Positions 1 to 12,900 of a DNA stretch of 64,000 nucleotides are shown here, piece after piece (positions within the stretch are counted from its first letter, which is position 1; every line of letters begins with the position of its first letter). The stretch lies in assembly GCA_003868215.1 (NCBI GenBank), contig QWDQ01000035.1, positions 210,467-274,466 on the forward strand, in the 5' to 3' direction. The position numbers and the translations under genes were made by a program. The notes beneath the pieces are model-generated. The model saw nothing but the letters and a program-made list of their open reading frames with translations. It did not search any database and was not told where the DNA came from. This DNA comes from Pseudophaeomoniella oleicola. Taxonomy: Eukaryota; Ascomycota; Eurotiomycetes; Phaeomoniellales; Phaeomoniellaceae.

Positions 1-482
1 TCGCGTCGGTAACTGACTATACATAGCCTCGCATATGCAGAGATTAGATTGATCCTCACGAAGCTTCTCTGGAACTTTGATGTTGAACTATGCGCGGAGA
101 GTAAAGACTGGGTGGACCAGGACGTGTTCTTTCTGTGGGATAAACCGGCTCTAATGGTGAAGTTGACAGAGAGGGAAGTGTAAGGTATAGTCAACGAACA
201 GCAATAAAGGCAAGAGGTGGATATATTAACGACAAAAATGATTGATTCCCGGAAGGAATACTTGAAATAGCTTTTTCTATGAAGCTCAAGGAGTGCATAG
301 GAGAAGTGGAAAGGTAGGTTGAAAATTAAGGTAATGAAGAGTTTATTATCATGTCTAGATCTCAAGTTTCATGAACATCAATCTATATCTATGTCTATGG
401 TTTCCCTTTCCAAAAGTTCAAGAATTTTTTGTTCCCCAAACGCCGAACCATGCTAAAGAAGACAAAAGCACGCGAACCTGAC
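1..482. other. Intergenic, no gene seen
   Basis: No open frame with protein-like composition is visible on either strand. The last ~100 bases lie just beyond the stop of the minus-strand CAP gene and probably include its 3' UTR. Confidence 0.5.
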
Positions 483-1325
483 CTAGTAGCTGATGCTGAC
501 AACGCTAGCCGGTGGAGCAGGCTCGCCCTTGGTCGCGGGCAAAACGTTGGCCGGGAAGTTAGACTCAGGCAGGATGTTGCCGTTGTCGTATTCGCAGACG
601 AGGTAGTATGGGCCGTATGGGTCCAAGTTACCGCAAGTGGTAGCCCAACCGCAGCCAACCTTGGTGACATCCTTCCAGACGAGCTGCGAGAAGTGACCCC
701 AGGACTCGAAGGTCGAGAAGTCGGGCTCGGCATAGTTCTTGTACGAGTGGATCTCGTTGTACCAGAGGTAGACGTAGTAGGCTGGGTTGTTGTAACCACC
801 GGCCGCGAGGTTTTCACCGTATGGGCCACCCGAGTGCTGGAAGACGCACTTGTCGGCGTACGACTGCGCGTACGAGGCGAGTTCGGAGGACCAGCTGATG
901 GGGCCGGCTTGGTTGAGGGCGCGGTACTCGTTGGTCGACCGGAGGATAAGGTCGATGAAGGACTGGTCGAGGTAGCCTTGGTTGACGGCAGCGGCGGGAG
1001 TGGAAGGCTTGGGAGTGTTGACGATGTGGTTCGGGCTGGCGGTAGGCTTTTGTTGAGCGGCCGCGGACACCTTCATGGCTGCATGGGCGGCTGCTTTTGT
1101 AGGAGTGGTCTTTGGTGCAGCAGCAGCAGACACCTTCATGGCTGCATGGCCGGCTGCTTTTGTAGGAGCGACCTTGGAAGACACCTTCATTGCGGCGTGC
1201 TTGGGAGCAGTGGCAGGGTCTCTGGCGTCAAGGCCGGCGTCACCAGCTACCACAGTGTTGATGGCTGCAGCATCAACGGCGACGGCTGCCACAAGGGCGG
1301 AAGTCAATGCGGTGTAGAACTTCAT
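483..1325 (-). CDS. Secreted CAP-domain (PR-1/SCP-like) protein
   Basis: A 280-residue intronless protein read from an ATG at 1325. Residues 1-19 form a signal peptide with a hydrophobic core. Residues about 41-95 are an Ala/Lys/Thr/Pro-rich linker with three copies of the heptad HAAMKVS (starting at 43, 60 and 81). Residues about 122-250 are a CAP domain. The family's cavity residues are present as H164, E171 (GEN), E191 (WYNEI) and H211 (GHFSQLVW), and four cysteines (160, 225, 231, 244) could form two disulfides. Fungal CAP proteins are extracellular, and several bind sterols or fatty acids, including yeast Pry proteins. A role in sterol export or host interaction is inference. The overlapping plus-strand frame is an antisense shadow. 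The start codon abuts an ATG/GAT microsatellite in the leader. Confidence 0.93.
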   Translation of the reverse strand: MKFYTALTSALVAAVAVDAAAINTVVAGDAGLDARDPATAPKHAAMKVSSKVAPTKAAGHAAMKVSAAAAPKTTPTKAAAHAAMKVSAAAQQKPTASPNHIVNTPKPSTPAAAVNQGYLDQSFIDLILRSTNEYRALNQAGPISWSSELASYAQSYADKCVFQHSGGPYGENLAAGGYNNPAYYVYLWYNEIHSYKNYAEPDFSTFESWGHFSQLVWKDVTKVGCGWATTCGNLDPYGPYYLVCEYDNGNILPESNFPANVLPATKGEPAPPASVVSISY

Positions 1326-2325
1326 GATGATGATGATGATAAGAAAGATATAAGATAAAGATTGATATGAAGTGATGATAATAGTACTGTACTAGATATA
1401 CAGATAAAACCGTTTACTGTTTGATGATGATGATGATGTCCAACAACTCCCATCTCAACCCCCGGTGGAAGCCTCATTATATACACATCCATGCCTCTCT
1501 GATCCAACGACTATCTCAAATCCATCCAACGGCGTTGACTTAGCCATCATGACAATTTCCTCTCCCTCAAAATTTCCCAAAAGGGTAACCGGCCTCCGAA
1601 CAATGGCAATCACAAATCATTAGTGGAGCCACGAAACAAAGAAAAACGATCTGTCATGACAGTTCGGAAGAAGTGTTAATCCGGTCTAACAAAAGGGCCC
1701 GCTTCCCTAGGGCTGGCCTTTGTTTGTTTTGTCCCAAGGGTTTGGGTTGGGCTGGAAATCCCGTAGTAATTGTGCCAGAGTTCTACCGACGGTGTTCTAG
1801 TCGTTTTCCTCATTTGGGGATTTGACATGGGAAGACCAAGTGCAGCGATTAGGCACGCCCGGCCGGTCCTACAATTTTCCGAACAAGAAGGGATCATCTT
1901 CATCGGATTCCAGCGGTTTGGTTTGGGTTTGCTTTGGCAGATTCGGCATATTGGGATCAAGATCTGGTTACTCGACGTTGGAAGATGCAATTTGGATCTT
2001 GGTTCTTTCCGGCCGTGGTCCGCATTGGGGAAAGTGGGGTAAGGAGGTGGAGGAGAGAGAGAGGAAACTTCGACGGAAGGGAAAAACAAAGGAATTCATC
2101 ATAACTGTTTTCTTGAAGGTTTTGAATTTACTTGAGGAGGATGTATTTTTCGAAAGTAAGTCAATGTATTAGGAAGTTATCACTGAGTGGGTTGTACGAA
2201 GTCAACGGTTGGGTTGGATTGGGTTGGATTCTCGGCCGTTGCAGTCTAAGTGTGTGCATACTCTCAACGACACGATATCTCTCCACTACAATTATACACT
2301 CTCCAAAAAAGAAGAAACACAGATG

Positions 2326-2326
<1 letters not shown>

Positions 2327-2360
<34 letters not shown>
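2327..2360. repeat. (GAT)n microsatellite
   Basis: About 11 uninterrupted GAT units. Translation gives poly-Asp or poly-His in spurious open frames, which explains the candidates there. Shorter ATG/GAT runs sit at about 1323-1340 and 1425-1438. Confidence 0.95.
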
Positions 2361-3142
2361 CAGCTTTCTTGATCGCATTGGACCTGAGATACAACAATAA
2401 CGTGGTATGGATGATATGATGCTTGGTGCACTCATCAAGAACCCATCAGAGAGGTAAAAAGAGGAGTAAAGCAGATAGATCGATAGAGAGATATCTACTA
2501 CAGTCCTGTAAACAAGTAAACAAGTAAACAACAACTTCTTAACCACTAACTATAGCATAACATCAGCTACTTTAGGTAGAGTGTATGCTATATCCAAGTA
2601 CCTATCTACCAACATATCAAACCAAAAAACAAACACTTCCTTCTTTCCTCCCCTGCTTCCTTCCGATGATGGCACGGGCACGAGCCGAGAGAGACCACCC
2701 ATCCATCTCCATCTAGCTCCATCTGGACCAATCTTCCATACCTCTAGTGTGGAAGAATTGTACCAGAAGTCGAGACTCACTCAAAATCCATCATACCCCC
2801 ACATGGGGAGATCTAGAGATGTTGTCATGATAGCTTGTACACAGCCACACACAGGCGTCCAAACCCTCAAATCATCAACGTCAGAGAAACAGTATACCCG
2901 AACTTTTTCTAGAACTTCACCAAAAAAGACAAAAAGAACATCATCACTCAATAAACCGTTCGAGATTGTATGAAACGAAAACCCAACCCGTTCGCAGCCA
3001 TTGAAGAACCCCCTTCCCTTCTCTCTTTTTTATACTTTTATATATAAACTTCTCCCTTGGGGAATCTCTTAAACTTCCATTATTATTTTTTTGTCCAAAA
3101 GGACCATATGTGTGAAAAGATGGAGGGGATACAAAGAAAGGA

Positions 3143-3166
3143 AAACGGAAACGGAAACGGAAACGG
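3143..3166. repeat. AAACGG hexamer tandem repeat (4 copies)
   Basis: Four perfect tandem AAACGG units within a purine-rich tract. The reverse complement (CCGTTT) is tandemly repeated near 34606. Confidence 0.9.
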
Positions 3167-3433
3167 AAGGGAAAGGAAACGAAACGGGTTCTGGAGAAAA
3201 AAAAGTCTGAAATATCTCCATATCCTACCTACCTAGGTACATACTCAGCCTCATCATTCCTGATCCTCATCCTCAAAAGTCAAAAGTCAAAATATTACTA
3301 CCTAGTAAATGGGATTTACTTTTGAAAATGAAACCAATGATGCAAAACCAAACCAATCACGAATAACATCACCATCATCATCATCATCCTCCTTCTACTA
3401 TCTACCTAGGTACGTACCTAACCTACTCCATGA

Positions 3434-3457
3434 TCTCTCTCTCTCTCTCTCTCTCTC
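3434..3457. repeat. (CT)n dinucleotide repeat
   Basis: About 12 CT units in intergenic DNA. A (CAT)n run lies just upstream at about 3372-3388. Confidence 0.9.
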
Positions 3458-4026
3458 GCTCGGAGCGCTCCGACACCGAAGAAGAAAAGAAGAAAGATCT
3501 TCCCCTGCACCCATTGGCGGCGGGCTTTGTTCAGGGTACTTGGACTGCACAGCCTTGCTTCTGGAACAAAATAGAACAAAATGGAATACACCACCGCGGA
3601 GAAAGGAAGTTTCTGTTGGTAAAAGAGCAATTGTCCTACTCTCTCTCTCTCTATTTTGTGGCGTTTTCGGTTCGATTCGATATGGGAGTTAGTTCCCTTG
3701 TTCATACTATCTATTCAATCAGGACGGAAATAATATAATTGATTGTTTTCTTGAAAATGGGCCATTGCTTTCTATGGTAGGTCTACTATATGCCGTCATT
3801 CGATTTCGTATTTCGGACCCACCACAGCCTTCCAGGAATGTGGCTGTATTTCGGGCGTTGGCGAACCATTGAGTTGATGCACATCCAACTGTGAAATTGG
3901 TGCTCAAATCAGAGTTGAGACCAAATGAAGGGTCCTGTTACATTGTTGTCCTGGCACATCCGCTAAGGCAACGTCATGCTTATTCGTAAACTTGTACAAG
4001 CTGAAAAGCAAATAGCAAATCGCCAT

Positions 4027-5806
4027 TCATGTGGTACCATCTTCATCGTCGTCGTGAGATTCAGAATGCGATTCGAGCCGTGTACTGCCCTGCGGAGGAA
4101 ATCTTGAGAACAACAAAATACCAAACCCGAACAGGGCGACACTCGCGTTGCATATAAACACCAAGTATGTCTTACCGATACTTGCAAAGCCGGCAAAGAC
4201 GAGTCCGAACAGGAATGTCGTTGAAAGTCTTGCGACCATCTCAACTAACGCAATCGCGCTGAGAGCATCGGTGCGTTCGCTTGCTGGGCACATTTGCAAA
4301 ATGACGCCCTTCGCAGCTGAGGCGGTTCCGGCACCGAATGGAAGGAGTGCACCGATCAGGTACATTTGCCAGCCTTCCTTGACGAAAGTCGCACCGAGGG
4401 TGAGGAGTCCATCAACCAAAAGACTGAACCTTACGAATATGAGGTCGAAGTCGTATGTCATTTGCTCATCGGTAAGCTTTGGCGCCATGACATCCTGCTC
4501 CTCCTCGTCTTGCATCGCTCGCGTCAACTGCTCTTGCTCTGTTTGCGCATCATCATCCGGACTTTGATCCACCTCCGCGTTAAGTTGCGTCTGCTTTGCA
4601 GCGTCACGCTTCTCCATGAAATGCCGACCGGCAGCAATGATCTTTGGAAAAGCGAGCACAAGGAAGACACCCCGCAAGAACGAATGTGAAGAGACCAAGT
4701 AGCTGTTCCGCTTGGTGCCGAACCCAAATATGTCCGTGGCATACATTTGGAGCAGAGTTGGTATATATCCGGTGGCGAGCACGGCCAAGAAGACACCAGC
4801 AGCAAGGATGAGCGGGCCATATTCTCTTTGTATACGACCATCCCTCAGAACCCACTTTGCCGGCAGAATGGATCTAAGAGGGCCAAAGGCACGTGAGATT
4901 CCAGCTTTCTTTTTCGATCCAGACTTTTCTTTCGTTTGCGGTGGTATCCAGGGCAGAACCAACAGTACATAGACCGTCGATGCAAGGAATAACGCAAGAG
5001 TTACTTGGAACGGTGTGATAATGCTGAATGCATCTGCAAGTAGACCTCCCACCAGGAATCCGACTGCACTTCCAAACATGTTACAGCCTTGCAATCGACC
5101 AAGGTAACCTGTCCGTTCTTTGTGCTCTGTCACCTCGGCGACGTAGGTGTTGAGAGCAAGCAAGTAACCGGTCGGACCACCGATGATGGTAATGACTTGC
5201 GAGCATTGAACAATAATGATGCCCACACTACCTCCCATCATCACCCCAACATTTTGCACGGCGAGACGAGCAGCCGGCCAGAACACTTGCAGTGCAAGAG
5301 CAGACCTTACCCCCATTCGTTTGATACATTGGCCGGTGATGAAGAGGTTCGCTACACCAAAGAAAGTTGTTGAGCATCCCAGAAGCGAGACAGCACGTGC
5401 AGTGCCTGCTTCAATTTCCGGAATGGAACATCTATCAGTGCCATGTGGGGATCGGGTTCCTTGATGTGATTCGTAGTATGCTTCACACGTCATCAAGCGA
5501 AACACGTAAACGAGCCTGTGCACAATCAGTGACGGTAACTTGATCAAAAGAGGGAGATGATTTGAAAATGTGGGAAAAGGCCAGGCAGCGTGAGAGGAGA
5601 TACCATAAAGAGAGATATTCCAAGGTGGCTTACGGGACCTGTGTTACACCAAAAGACAAGGAAACCAAGAAACCACAGAGCAGGACTCTATGTATCGGCT
5701 GCAAGAACGCTCTGCGTGGCGGTGCTTCATCCTGTTTCGTGATGAGTGGTGTTGTCTCGGACGTTGCAATCGTCTTGGCGCCGTCCTGACTTGGCTCTGA
5801 AGTCAT
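4027..5806 (-). CDS. MFS transporter (TCR/Tet-like), two exons
   Basis: Exons are 5634-5806 and 4027-5515 on the minus strand, giving 553 residues. The intron at 5516-5633 has GTAAGC and CAG ends, and splicing joins TQVP to LVYVFRLM, restoring the first transmembrane segment. The start is the ATG at 5806, because the longer open frame begins only at a non-ATG codon. The N-terminus is cytosolic (about 45 residues) and ends in a PLITKQ stretch. Twelve or so membrane segments follow, with the repeated pattern GYLGRLQGCNMFGSAVGFLVGG typical of the tetracycline/TCR-like MFS group. A long acidic cytosolic loop (QSPDDDAQTEQEQ...) splits the two halves, and the C-terminal tail is also acidic. It probably exports or imports a small molecule, but the substrate cannot be read from the sequence. 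The nearest neighbour is a sugar-type MFS gene on the other strand. Confidence 0.9.
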
Positions 5807-7445
5807 CCCGAACGCAACAAGAGGTTGCTGTATATGTCCCGGAAACAAGTTAAAAAAGGAGGAAGAAGGAATACAAGTTTCACCCAGAGATATGCAGGAC
5901 AGCGAGGCACTATCTTCGGAATCCCACGATAAGTTCGGTGCCAGATTATGATGCCATTTCCTGGATAGGAAGGTACACCGTAAGGTATTGATTAGGGATT
6001 TCCTGATTGTAACGTTCTTGGATTTCGCCGAAGAGATAAGAGAGAGTCGAATTCCGTTCCACGTTGACGTTTGGATTCCGGGTAACGCTAACAGATCCCG
6101 GCCCGAAGATAGAACAAGTCTTACTTTTGACTCTCAAGCTATCAAATGCTCATTCATTGCCAGTAGAGGGTTTGTCGTGCTGTTGTTGTCCTTTCAATGT
6201 CGACTTCCAAGCTCCTCACCGTTTCGTTGATAGAAGATCGTTATCTCTCGGCAGATAGTCCGGAACGGACATGAGCGCCATTCGGACAGTGTAGCGTCGC
6301 CTGTTTCTCTGATGAGATATAATAGAACCAATCATAATACCCGTATATTGATATGAGAGCTGAGTCTCAAAATACAGACTGTCGTTCAAATGGCCTTTTC
6401 ATATTTAAGATACCATGTTCCAATCCAAGATGCTTAGTCACCACCTTGAATACATACACGCTTCAGAACCTCCAACGAAAGTCATCCCGTCCCATCCTTC
6501 TCTCTCTGATCTGAATAGAGTATTGGCCGCTATCCATCGCGTCTGTTTACCAATGTATTTATATATTTCACAAACTGAATCAATCGCTTACCCTTGACCT
6601 TGAACATCTCTCATGCTAAAAAGGAATACCCCTCTTTGAACTCCGGTCTGGTTCATCCTTCCCCCGCAAAACTCTCGGACTACCCGGAGGGGGTTTGGTT
6701 TGCGGGGACCCCAGGGTCGTTTTAGGGTTCATTAACCGAAATGTGGCATACAATCCCGGCATGGTTGGTTATTTGGCTTTGAATGGGGGTTTATGGGGGT
6801 CTTGAGGTTGGTTAGCGTGCCGTTTGATGAGGATTACTTCGAGATGGTGGCCGTGAACATCTAATGGGCTGGATGGCCTTGCAGAACAGTTTGGAAACAA
6901 AGCCTCGTCGAGGTAGGTGAGATGTTGCGCGATGCTCATACAATGTTGCCTTGTATACAAGGGGTTTGGAGGATATCTTGGAACGCAACTTTTCCATCCT
7001 CGACATTCAGCAAGAAAAGAAGAAAGTGCATCCTGAGCAACGTCATATCTTGATGGCGTTGTGTCTGGTCCCAAGCTCACATTTCATTTGCTACTGCTGC
7101 TACACAATTTTACCGAACAGTCGTTCGTACACCCGCCTCCCCCACCGGAGTACAGGGACTACTATCGCAGACGATTCTCCGGTGGAGACCCAGCAATGTC
7201 ATGTTTGGGTCACGCTGAGCCCTCATGACCAATCGGCAAGCCCCCCTTCGGGTGTATAGCACCAGGGTTTAGAACGGTCTTATAACAATCTTGTAAGACT
7301 ACTTATGGTCCCTCATTATCCAATCCGAAGGGTACCGTCGCGATCAACTGTTCTTGTATATGATGTTGAAGCTGAAACTATTCCAACAGAAATCCGCAAC
7401 TCTTTCGGACCTGAAATTCTGTTACTCATCAATAGGTGAATAAAG
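5807..7445. other. Intergenic between two divergent MFS genes
   Basis: About 1.6 kb that must contain both 5' regions, since the MFS genes are transcribed away from each other. No protein-like frame longer than about 100 codons is convincing, and no clear repeat was seen. Confidence 0.45.
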
Positions 7446-9451
7446 ATGGAGGACGAGAAAGTCATCCCGACCGAGCGCGAGCTCGAGCGTTTCGAATTGA
7501 GCAATCCCGAAGTCCTTAACCTCATTCACCGTGCCCAAGAGAGCGACGCAGCCGATCGATTGTTGACGGTGCGTCAGGCGTTAAAGAAGTACAAAAAGGC
7601 CGTCTTTTGGGCCATGTTCTTGTCCACCAGCTTGATCATGGAGGGTTACGATCTAGTCATTGTCAGTGAAAGAACCAACCCCCTGAAACCTTGTAACTTG
7701 TTTGACTATGGAGGCTGACGTCGCGAACGAGAAAAAGATCACGTCGTTTTACGGCCAAACGCAATTCCAACAGCGATTCGGTGTAACGGATCCGAAAACA
7801 GGGTTAAAGGCGATTCCTGCGAGGTGGCAATCCGGTCTGTCCAATTCTTCTGTCTGCGGCCAGTTGATCGGACTCCTGGTCAATGCATACAGCCAAGACA
7901 AATACGGCTGTCGTCCGACCATGATGGCCTTTATGGCTTGGATGGCCGTGATGATCTTCATTCCCGTCTTCGCGCCGTCTTTGGGGATCTTGGCTTGGGG
8001 GGAAGTGATGTGTGGTATATCGTGGGGTGTTTTCCAAGTTCGAATGCCTCGAAATCAAAATAAGTAAATCCCAGCTGACGAAGTCCTAGACCTTGTCCAC
8101 GACCTACGCTTCCGAAGTCGTCCCGACCGTTCTCAGACCTTACGTCACGGCATATGTCTGCATGTGCTGGGGCGCTGGGATTCTTCTCTCCTCTGGTGTA
8201 GTTCGCGCCGTAGCAGGTCTCGAAGGGGACCTCGGTTGGCGACTCCCCTTCGTCCTGCAATGGATCTGGCCAATCCCTCTGATGATCGGTGCCTACTTGG
8301 CACCGGAATCTCCCTGGAATGCCGTCCGGCGAAATAAAATCGAGTTGGCCAGAAACAGCTTGATCCGTCTCCATCGAGATGGTCCGGAAAAGGAACAGGA
8401 GGTCGACGCTACCCTCGCGTATATCAGACACACCACAGAGATGGAAAAGGCCGAAACAGCCGAGGCGAGTTTCCTCGAGTGTTTTCAGGGGACAAATCTG
8501 AGACGGACAGAAATCGTGAGCAGACATTTATCCAATCCCATTGCACGGTGGAAATTGAAGAGCTGACTTGCACTCTCCAGAACTGCGTCGTCTGGGCCGC
8601 CCAGGTCCTCTGCGGCAACGCCATCCTCAGCTACGCCGTCGTCTTCCTCGAAGCCGCCGGCTTCTCCGAATTGCAAGCCTTCGACGTCAACATCTCGCTC
8701 TCGGCCTGCTACATCATCGGCGGCATCATCTGCTGGTTCCTGTTCCCGCACCTCGGCCGCGCGACCATCTACATCAGCGGCATGACCTTCATGTTCTTCT
8801 GCCTCATCGCCATCGGCGGGCTCGGTTTCGCGCACAGCAAGGACGCGCAGCTTGCGATCGGGATCTTGCTCGTCATCTCGACGCTGTGCAACATGATCAC
8901 CATCGGACCCGTGTGTTATCCGATCGTCGCCGAGACGCCGTCGGGGAGATTGAGGTACAAGACCATCGTGATCGGCAGATTCGTGTATAACCTCACGACG
9001 ATATTCTCCAACTCCGTGACACCTCGCATGATCTCTTCTCTCTGTAAGTTTCTGACTCCCGTTACCCATTTCCCTGTTTCTTTCTTCTCTCCCCTTTACC
9101 CAACCCATCCCCCACACGCTAACCCCCTCCCTCCAATCAAGCATGGAACTGGGGCGCCAAAGCCGGCCTCTTCTACGCCGGCACCAACCTCCTCTGCAAC
9201 ATCTGGTGCATCTTCCGCCTCCCCGAAACCAAAGACCGCACCTTTGGCGAAATCGACCTGCTCTTCGACAACGGCGTGCACGCGCGGAAATTCAAAGCTA
9301 CCAAAGTTGACCGTAAGTATTCACCACAAGCTTCGTTTGGGGAGGGAATTATTGCTAATTCCAAAAAAAAAAAAATATAGAATTCGCGCATCAGAGTGAA
9401 TATGTACCGAAGACGGATGTGGAAGTCGAGCATTTGGAAAGTGTTGCTTGA
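7446..9451 (+). CDS. Alpha-glucoside/maltose-type sugar:H+ symporter (MFS), six exons
   Basis: Exons are 7446-7661, 7738-8037, 8090-8515, 8581-9043, 9142-9312 and 9381-9451, giving 548 residues with every junction in frame. The first splice yields DLVIITSFYGQTQFQQRFG, a block characteristic of fungal alpha-glucoside (MAL-type) permeases of the sugar porter family. Other landmarks are GYDLVI at the end of membrane segment 1, PESPW after segment 6 and PETKDRTFGEIDLLF after segment 12. It should sit in the plasma membrane and take up a disaccharide or related glycoside with protons. Maltose itself is not demonstrated, because fungal relatives also carry other glycosides. No glucosidase gene lies beside it. 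The last intron ends in a long A run before TATAG. Confidence 0.93.
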
Positions 9452-9930
9452 AAAAAGGAAGGCGGGATAGATGATGTTGGTAATGGAAGGGGGGGGGGAA
9501 GCGTTCTGTCTTTCTTGATTGCGTATTATTGCGTTCGTTTGTTCTCCGTTGCTATCATGTAGCGGATCTGATCGAGTTATATGAAGGGGAAAAGAAGTCC
9601 TAAGAGCTTATCTGTGAAGCGTCCCATCTTTTCTACCTAGACTCTCGGTAGTTCCATCATACAGAGGCTACCTAGGCTCGGACCGAAAAAGAAAAACACT
9701 ACAGGATTTTTGGATCACTTTATGGGTGTAAGAATAATACATTTGCAACGTATCTGACTACTTAATGTACCTCTTATCTCTGTCTAATTCCCCGCCACTG
9801 TACTTATAGTCTAGTCTACAGTCAAATTTCTAGGTTTCCATCACGAGAAGTGTGGTTTCGTCGTCCTCTTGTCGATGATCCATTCTGAACCGCTCCCAGT
9901 GATCCAGCAAGTAATGTACATTTAGGAAAC
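9452..9930. other. Intergenic, convergent 3' ends
   Basis: The sugar symporter and the ABC transporter converge here, so this stretch holds both 3' UTRs. I see no coding feature. Confidence 0.5.
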
Positions 9931-12900
9931 TTAATTAGCCGTCTTGGTGGCCTTCGATCTGAGTTTCATCATCAAGAACACCAGCCCATATGAAGAGATG
10001 CAGAAAAGAACCGTTATGCCAATCTGGAAAGGTAGTTACGTCAGTGAGGGTCTAAACAAACATGTCGAGCACAAGACTCGATCGGGTCTCAGAAAAGCAC
10101 TTACATCCCTCCATCCATCATAGCTGTGATTGATGTTCATTGTTTTCAGGTAGTCTGCCCCTGTGGAGTATTGACAGTATGCACACATCGTAGTATTCTC
10201 CGGGCTCGTTACGTAGCCCGCATTCTCGGACAGGAAATCGTACATGTACTCCCCGCACGTAGTGTTGCCAGCAAGAGGGATATATGTCAACTCGCTGCTA
10301 CTGCAGTGGACGGGAGCGTTCCAGGTGACGGGTTCGAGGAGTCCGCCGATCAGATAGGTGAAGGGATCAATCCAATAGAGCCAATAGCGCCAAAAGGCTT
10401 GGATTTGTGAATAGGGGACCACGACACCGCAGAAGTTGATGAGAGCGGCACCGATGAACATTGGATTGGCTAGGGCAGCAAAGTAGGCATTCGGGGAGTA
10501 GGCGGCGATGGCCTGACCGATAGAGGTATACAAAAGTTCATAGACTATGATTGTATCAGCATTAGAATCCACCAGAGAAAGCTCGGTCTGCGGATTACTC
10601 ACACAGCATTTGAAGATATACTTGGCCAGAAACGCTTGCTCGGACCGGAAACCCGGCGGTGAAATACCAACAAACGAAATATATGGTTCCGCAGATGATC
10701 AACACCGGGATCTCCGAGAATAGCTGTGCAGAGATAAAGGCGAACCAGTGATAAGCTTTTGACTTTTTCTCTCGAGTTTCGAAGATATCTCGATTCGCTA
10801 TAAACATTGGTTGCATCTGGTTGATACAGCCGGGTGCGACGAAAACGAAATTGAAAATGGCCATGAGTCGCAACTGCAAATCGAAAGAACTGTCTCCGAT
10901 CATCCAGTAGGTGAATCCACCAAAGAGCGAGTTGGTGACATGAAGGGAGATCTTGTTCCATACGTAGTCTGGATTTCTCCAAAGGGCGACACATTGCCGT
11001 AAAGTGACAAGTCTGATCTGATATGTGATTGGGGTTGCGAAGTCACTTTCTCGACCTTCCGCTAGCGACTCCTTTTCATTCTGCTGAACGCCGGTGTTGT
11101 TAAGATTGTCAAGCTCAGTCATCATCTGCTCCCTTTCTGGAGACTCGAGCCATCGTTCTGGCCAGTCAATGTCGTTGCCAAAGCGGCCTTGGACGACATC
11201 GACAATATGTTCAGCAGGGTTGACATCTACTGCAGTTGGAGCTCCATTTCGGGAGAAGTAGTCAAGCACGATAGACGAGTGACGACCTGTTGGACCGAAA
11301 TAGGTTGTTCTCCCACCTCTTGCAAGGAGTAGGAGCACATCAAAAGCTTCGAAGAGAGTGGCTGACGGCTGGTGAATGGTACAAATGATCGTCTGGCCAG
11401 CAGCTGCAAGTTTGCGCAAGAATCTGCAGATTTCAAAAGCAGACTGGCCATCGAGACCGGATGTGGGCTCATCTAGGAATAACAATGATGGTCTGGCTAC
11501 AAGCTCTGTAGCGAGTGTCAATCTTTTTCGTTGTTCAATAGACAAGCCGGACCCAGGGCCTAAAACATTGATCAGCCCACGAAGATATCACTTCAGAGAA
11601 ATCAAACTTACTCCCGATGACGGCATGTTGCAGAGTTGTGAGTTCGAGCAGCTCCATGATCCGGTGAACGTATTCTTGCTTCTCTGAATCGGGAATCTTG
11701 TAGCTCTGCCTGAGTCTGGCCGAGAACAGCAAAGCTTCCAAAACAGTAGCAGTGGGCTCGTGAACATCATTCTGCTCACAATATCCTGTAGTGCGCTGGA
11801 AAGTGATGCCTTGTGGATGACCGTTCACCATGATACTTCCCTCGATTCTTCCGGCGTCTTTCCGTTGTGCAAGTACATCCATCAGAGTGGTCTTACCAGC
11901 TCCTGAACTCCCCATGAGTGCTACCAGATCCCCCGGTTTCACAAAACCGGAGACATCCTTCAGGAGCTGCTTCTCCTTACCTTCGTGATGGACAAAGTAG
12001 TTGATGTTCTTGAACGTGAATATGGTCTGTCCCGCAGAAACATGGTCTCCTTGTTCAGGAGCCTGTGAGTTTTGTGTCTTTTCTTCATCTCGTTGGGCTG
12101 CCGTCTCTTTCTGCCGGCTTCGACGATCAAACAGTATTTTGGCACCTGAACCTTGATGGATGTTTATTTCAAACCCAATAGCAGTCATTGCTGCAAAGAA
12201 AATCCAGAGTGCGATGATAATCCCGATATTTCTCCACACCTGTCCGAGAGTGGTACTAAAATGCGTTCTCGCATATTGCTCTCCGCTTGTACTGGAAGCG
12301 CCAGGGACAGAGCCTGCAACTGTGCAGCTCCGATACCGTGTTTCATCATAAGCTCCCCCAAAGGGTACATACTGGGGTGATACGCATTCCATCTCACGAC
12401 CTCCAAACTCGCTTGCCAGCGCTGCCTGTAAAGCATAGCTTGCTGGGTTGATCCAATGTATCCAGCCAAACCAAGGATGCATACTCGGAACAGGGATGAG
12501 ATATCCTGCATGTCTAATTTTAGTCTTCGAATATATTTAAGAGTCGAGACACTTACCCCCATACACCATCATGGCCATGGTAATCAGTCCGCTGATTTGG
12601 GATGCCAAGCCAAAGTGCTTGCACCAGGCACCTATCGCCCTGTAGAGGGAGGTAAAACAAAGTGTTGCGATCACATATATGAACCAGTTTGTGAAAAACT
12701 TCCCAGCATCATGTTGAAATCCGACAATGAAGTAGAAGACGATGTTGAAGAGAGACAAGAATACAACCACTAGGGGAATGTCAGCTACCGTGCATGCAAA
12801 TGCATAAGCTGCCGGTCGATTGAAAGCGAAACGCTTATGACGGGCAAGGATCGGTCTTCCCATAAAGGATGCTGTTGTCTCGGACAATCTATTAAGGGCC

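Larger units (their letters stand above)
1326..4026. other. Intergenic region with simple repeats
   Basis: About 2.7 kb without a supportable gene. It holds the CAP gene's promoter, several trinucleotide and dinucleotide microsatellites, a purine-rich AAACGG hexamer tract near 3143 and two TACCTAGGTA palindromes (3230 and 3403). The open frames here are low-complexity (poly-His, Ser or Asp from GAT repeats) and lack domain features. Confidence 0.5.

Noticed and set aside
429-1358. Long plus-strand open frame across the CAP gene
   Set aside because: It is antisense to an intact CAP domain, and its Val/Gly-rich translation and terminal poly-Asp come from the microsatellite. No homology-like features.
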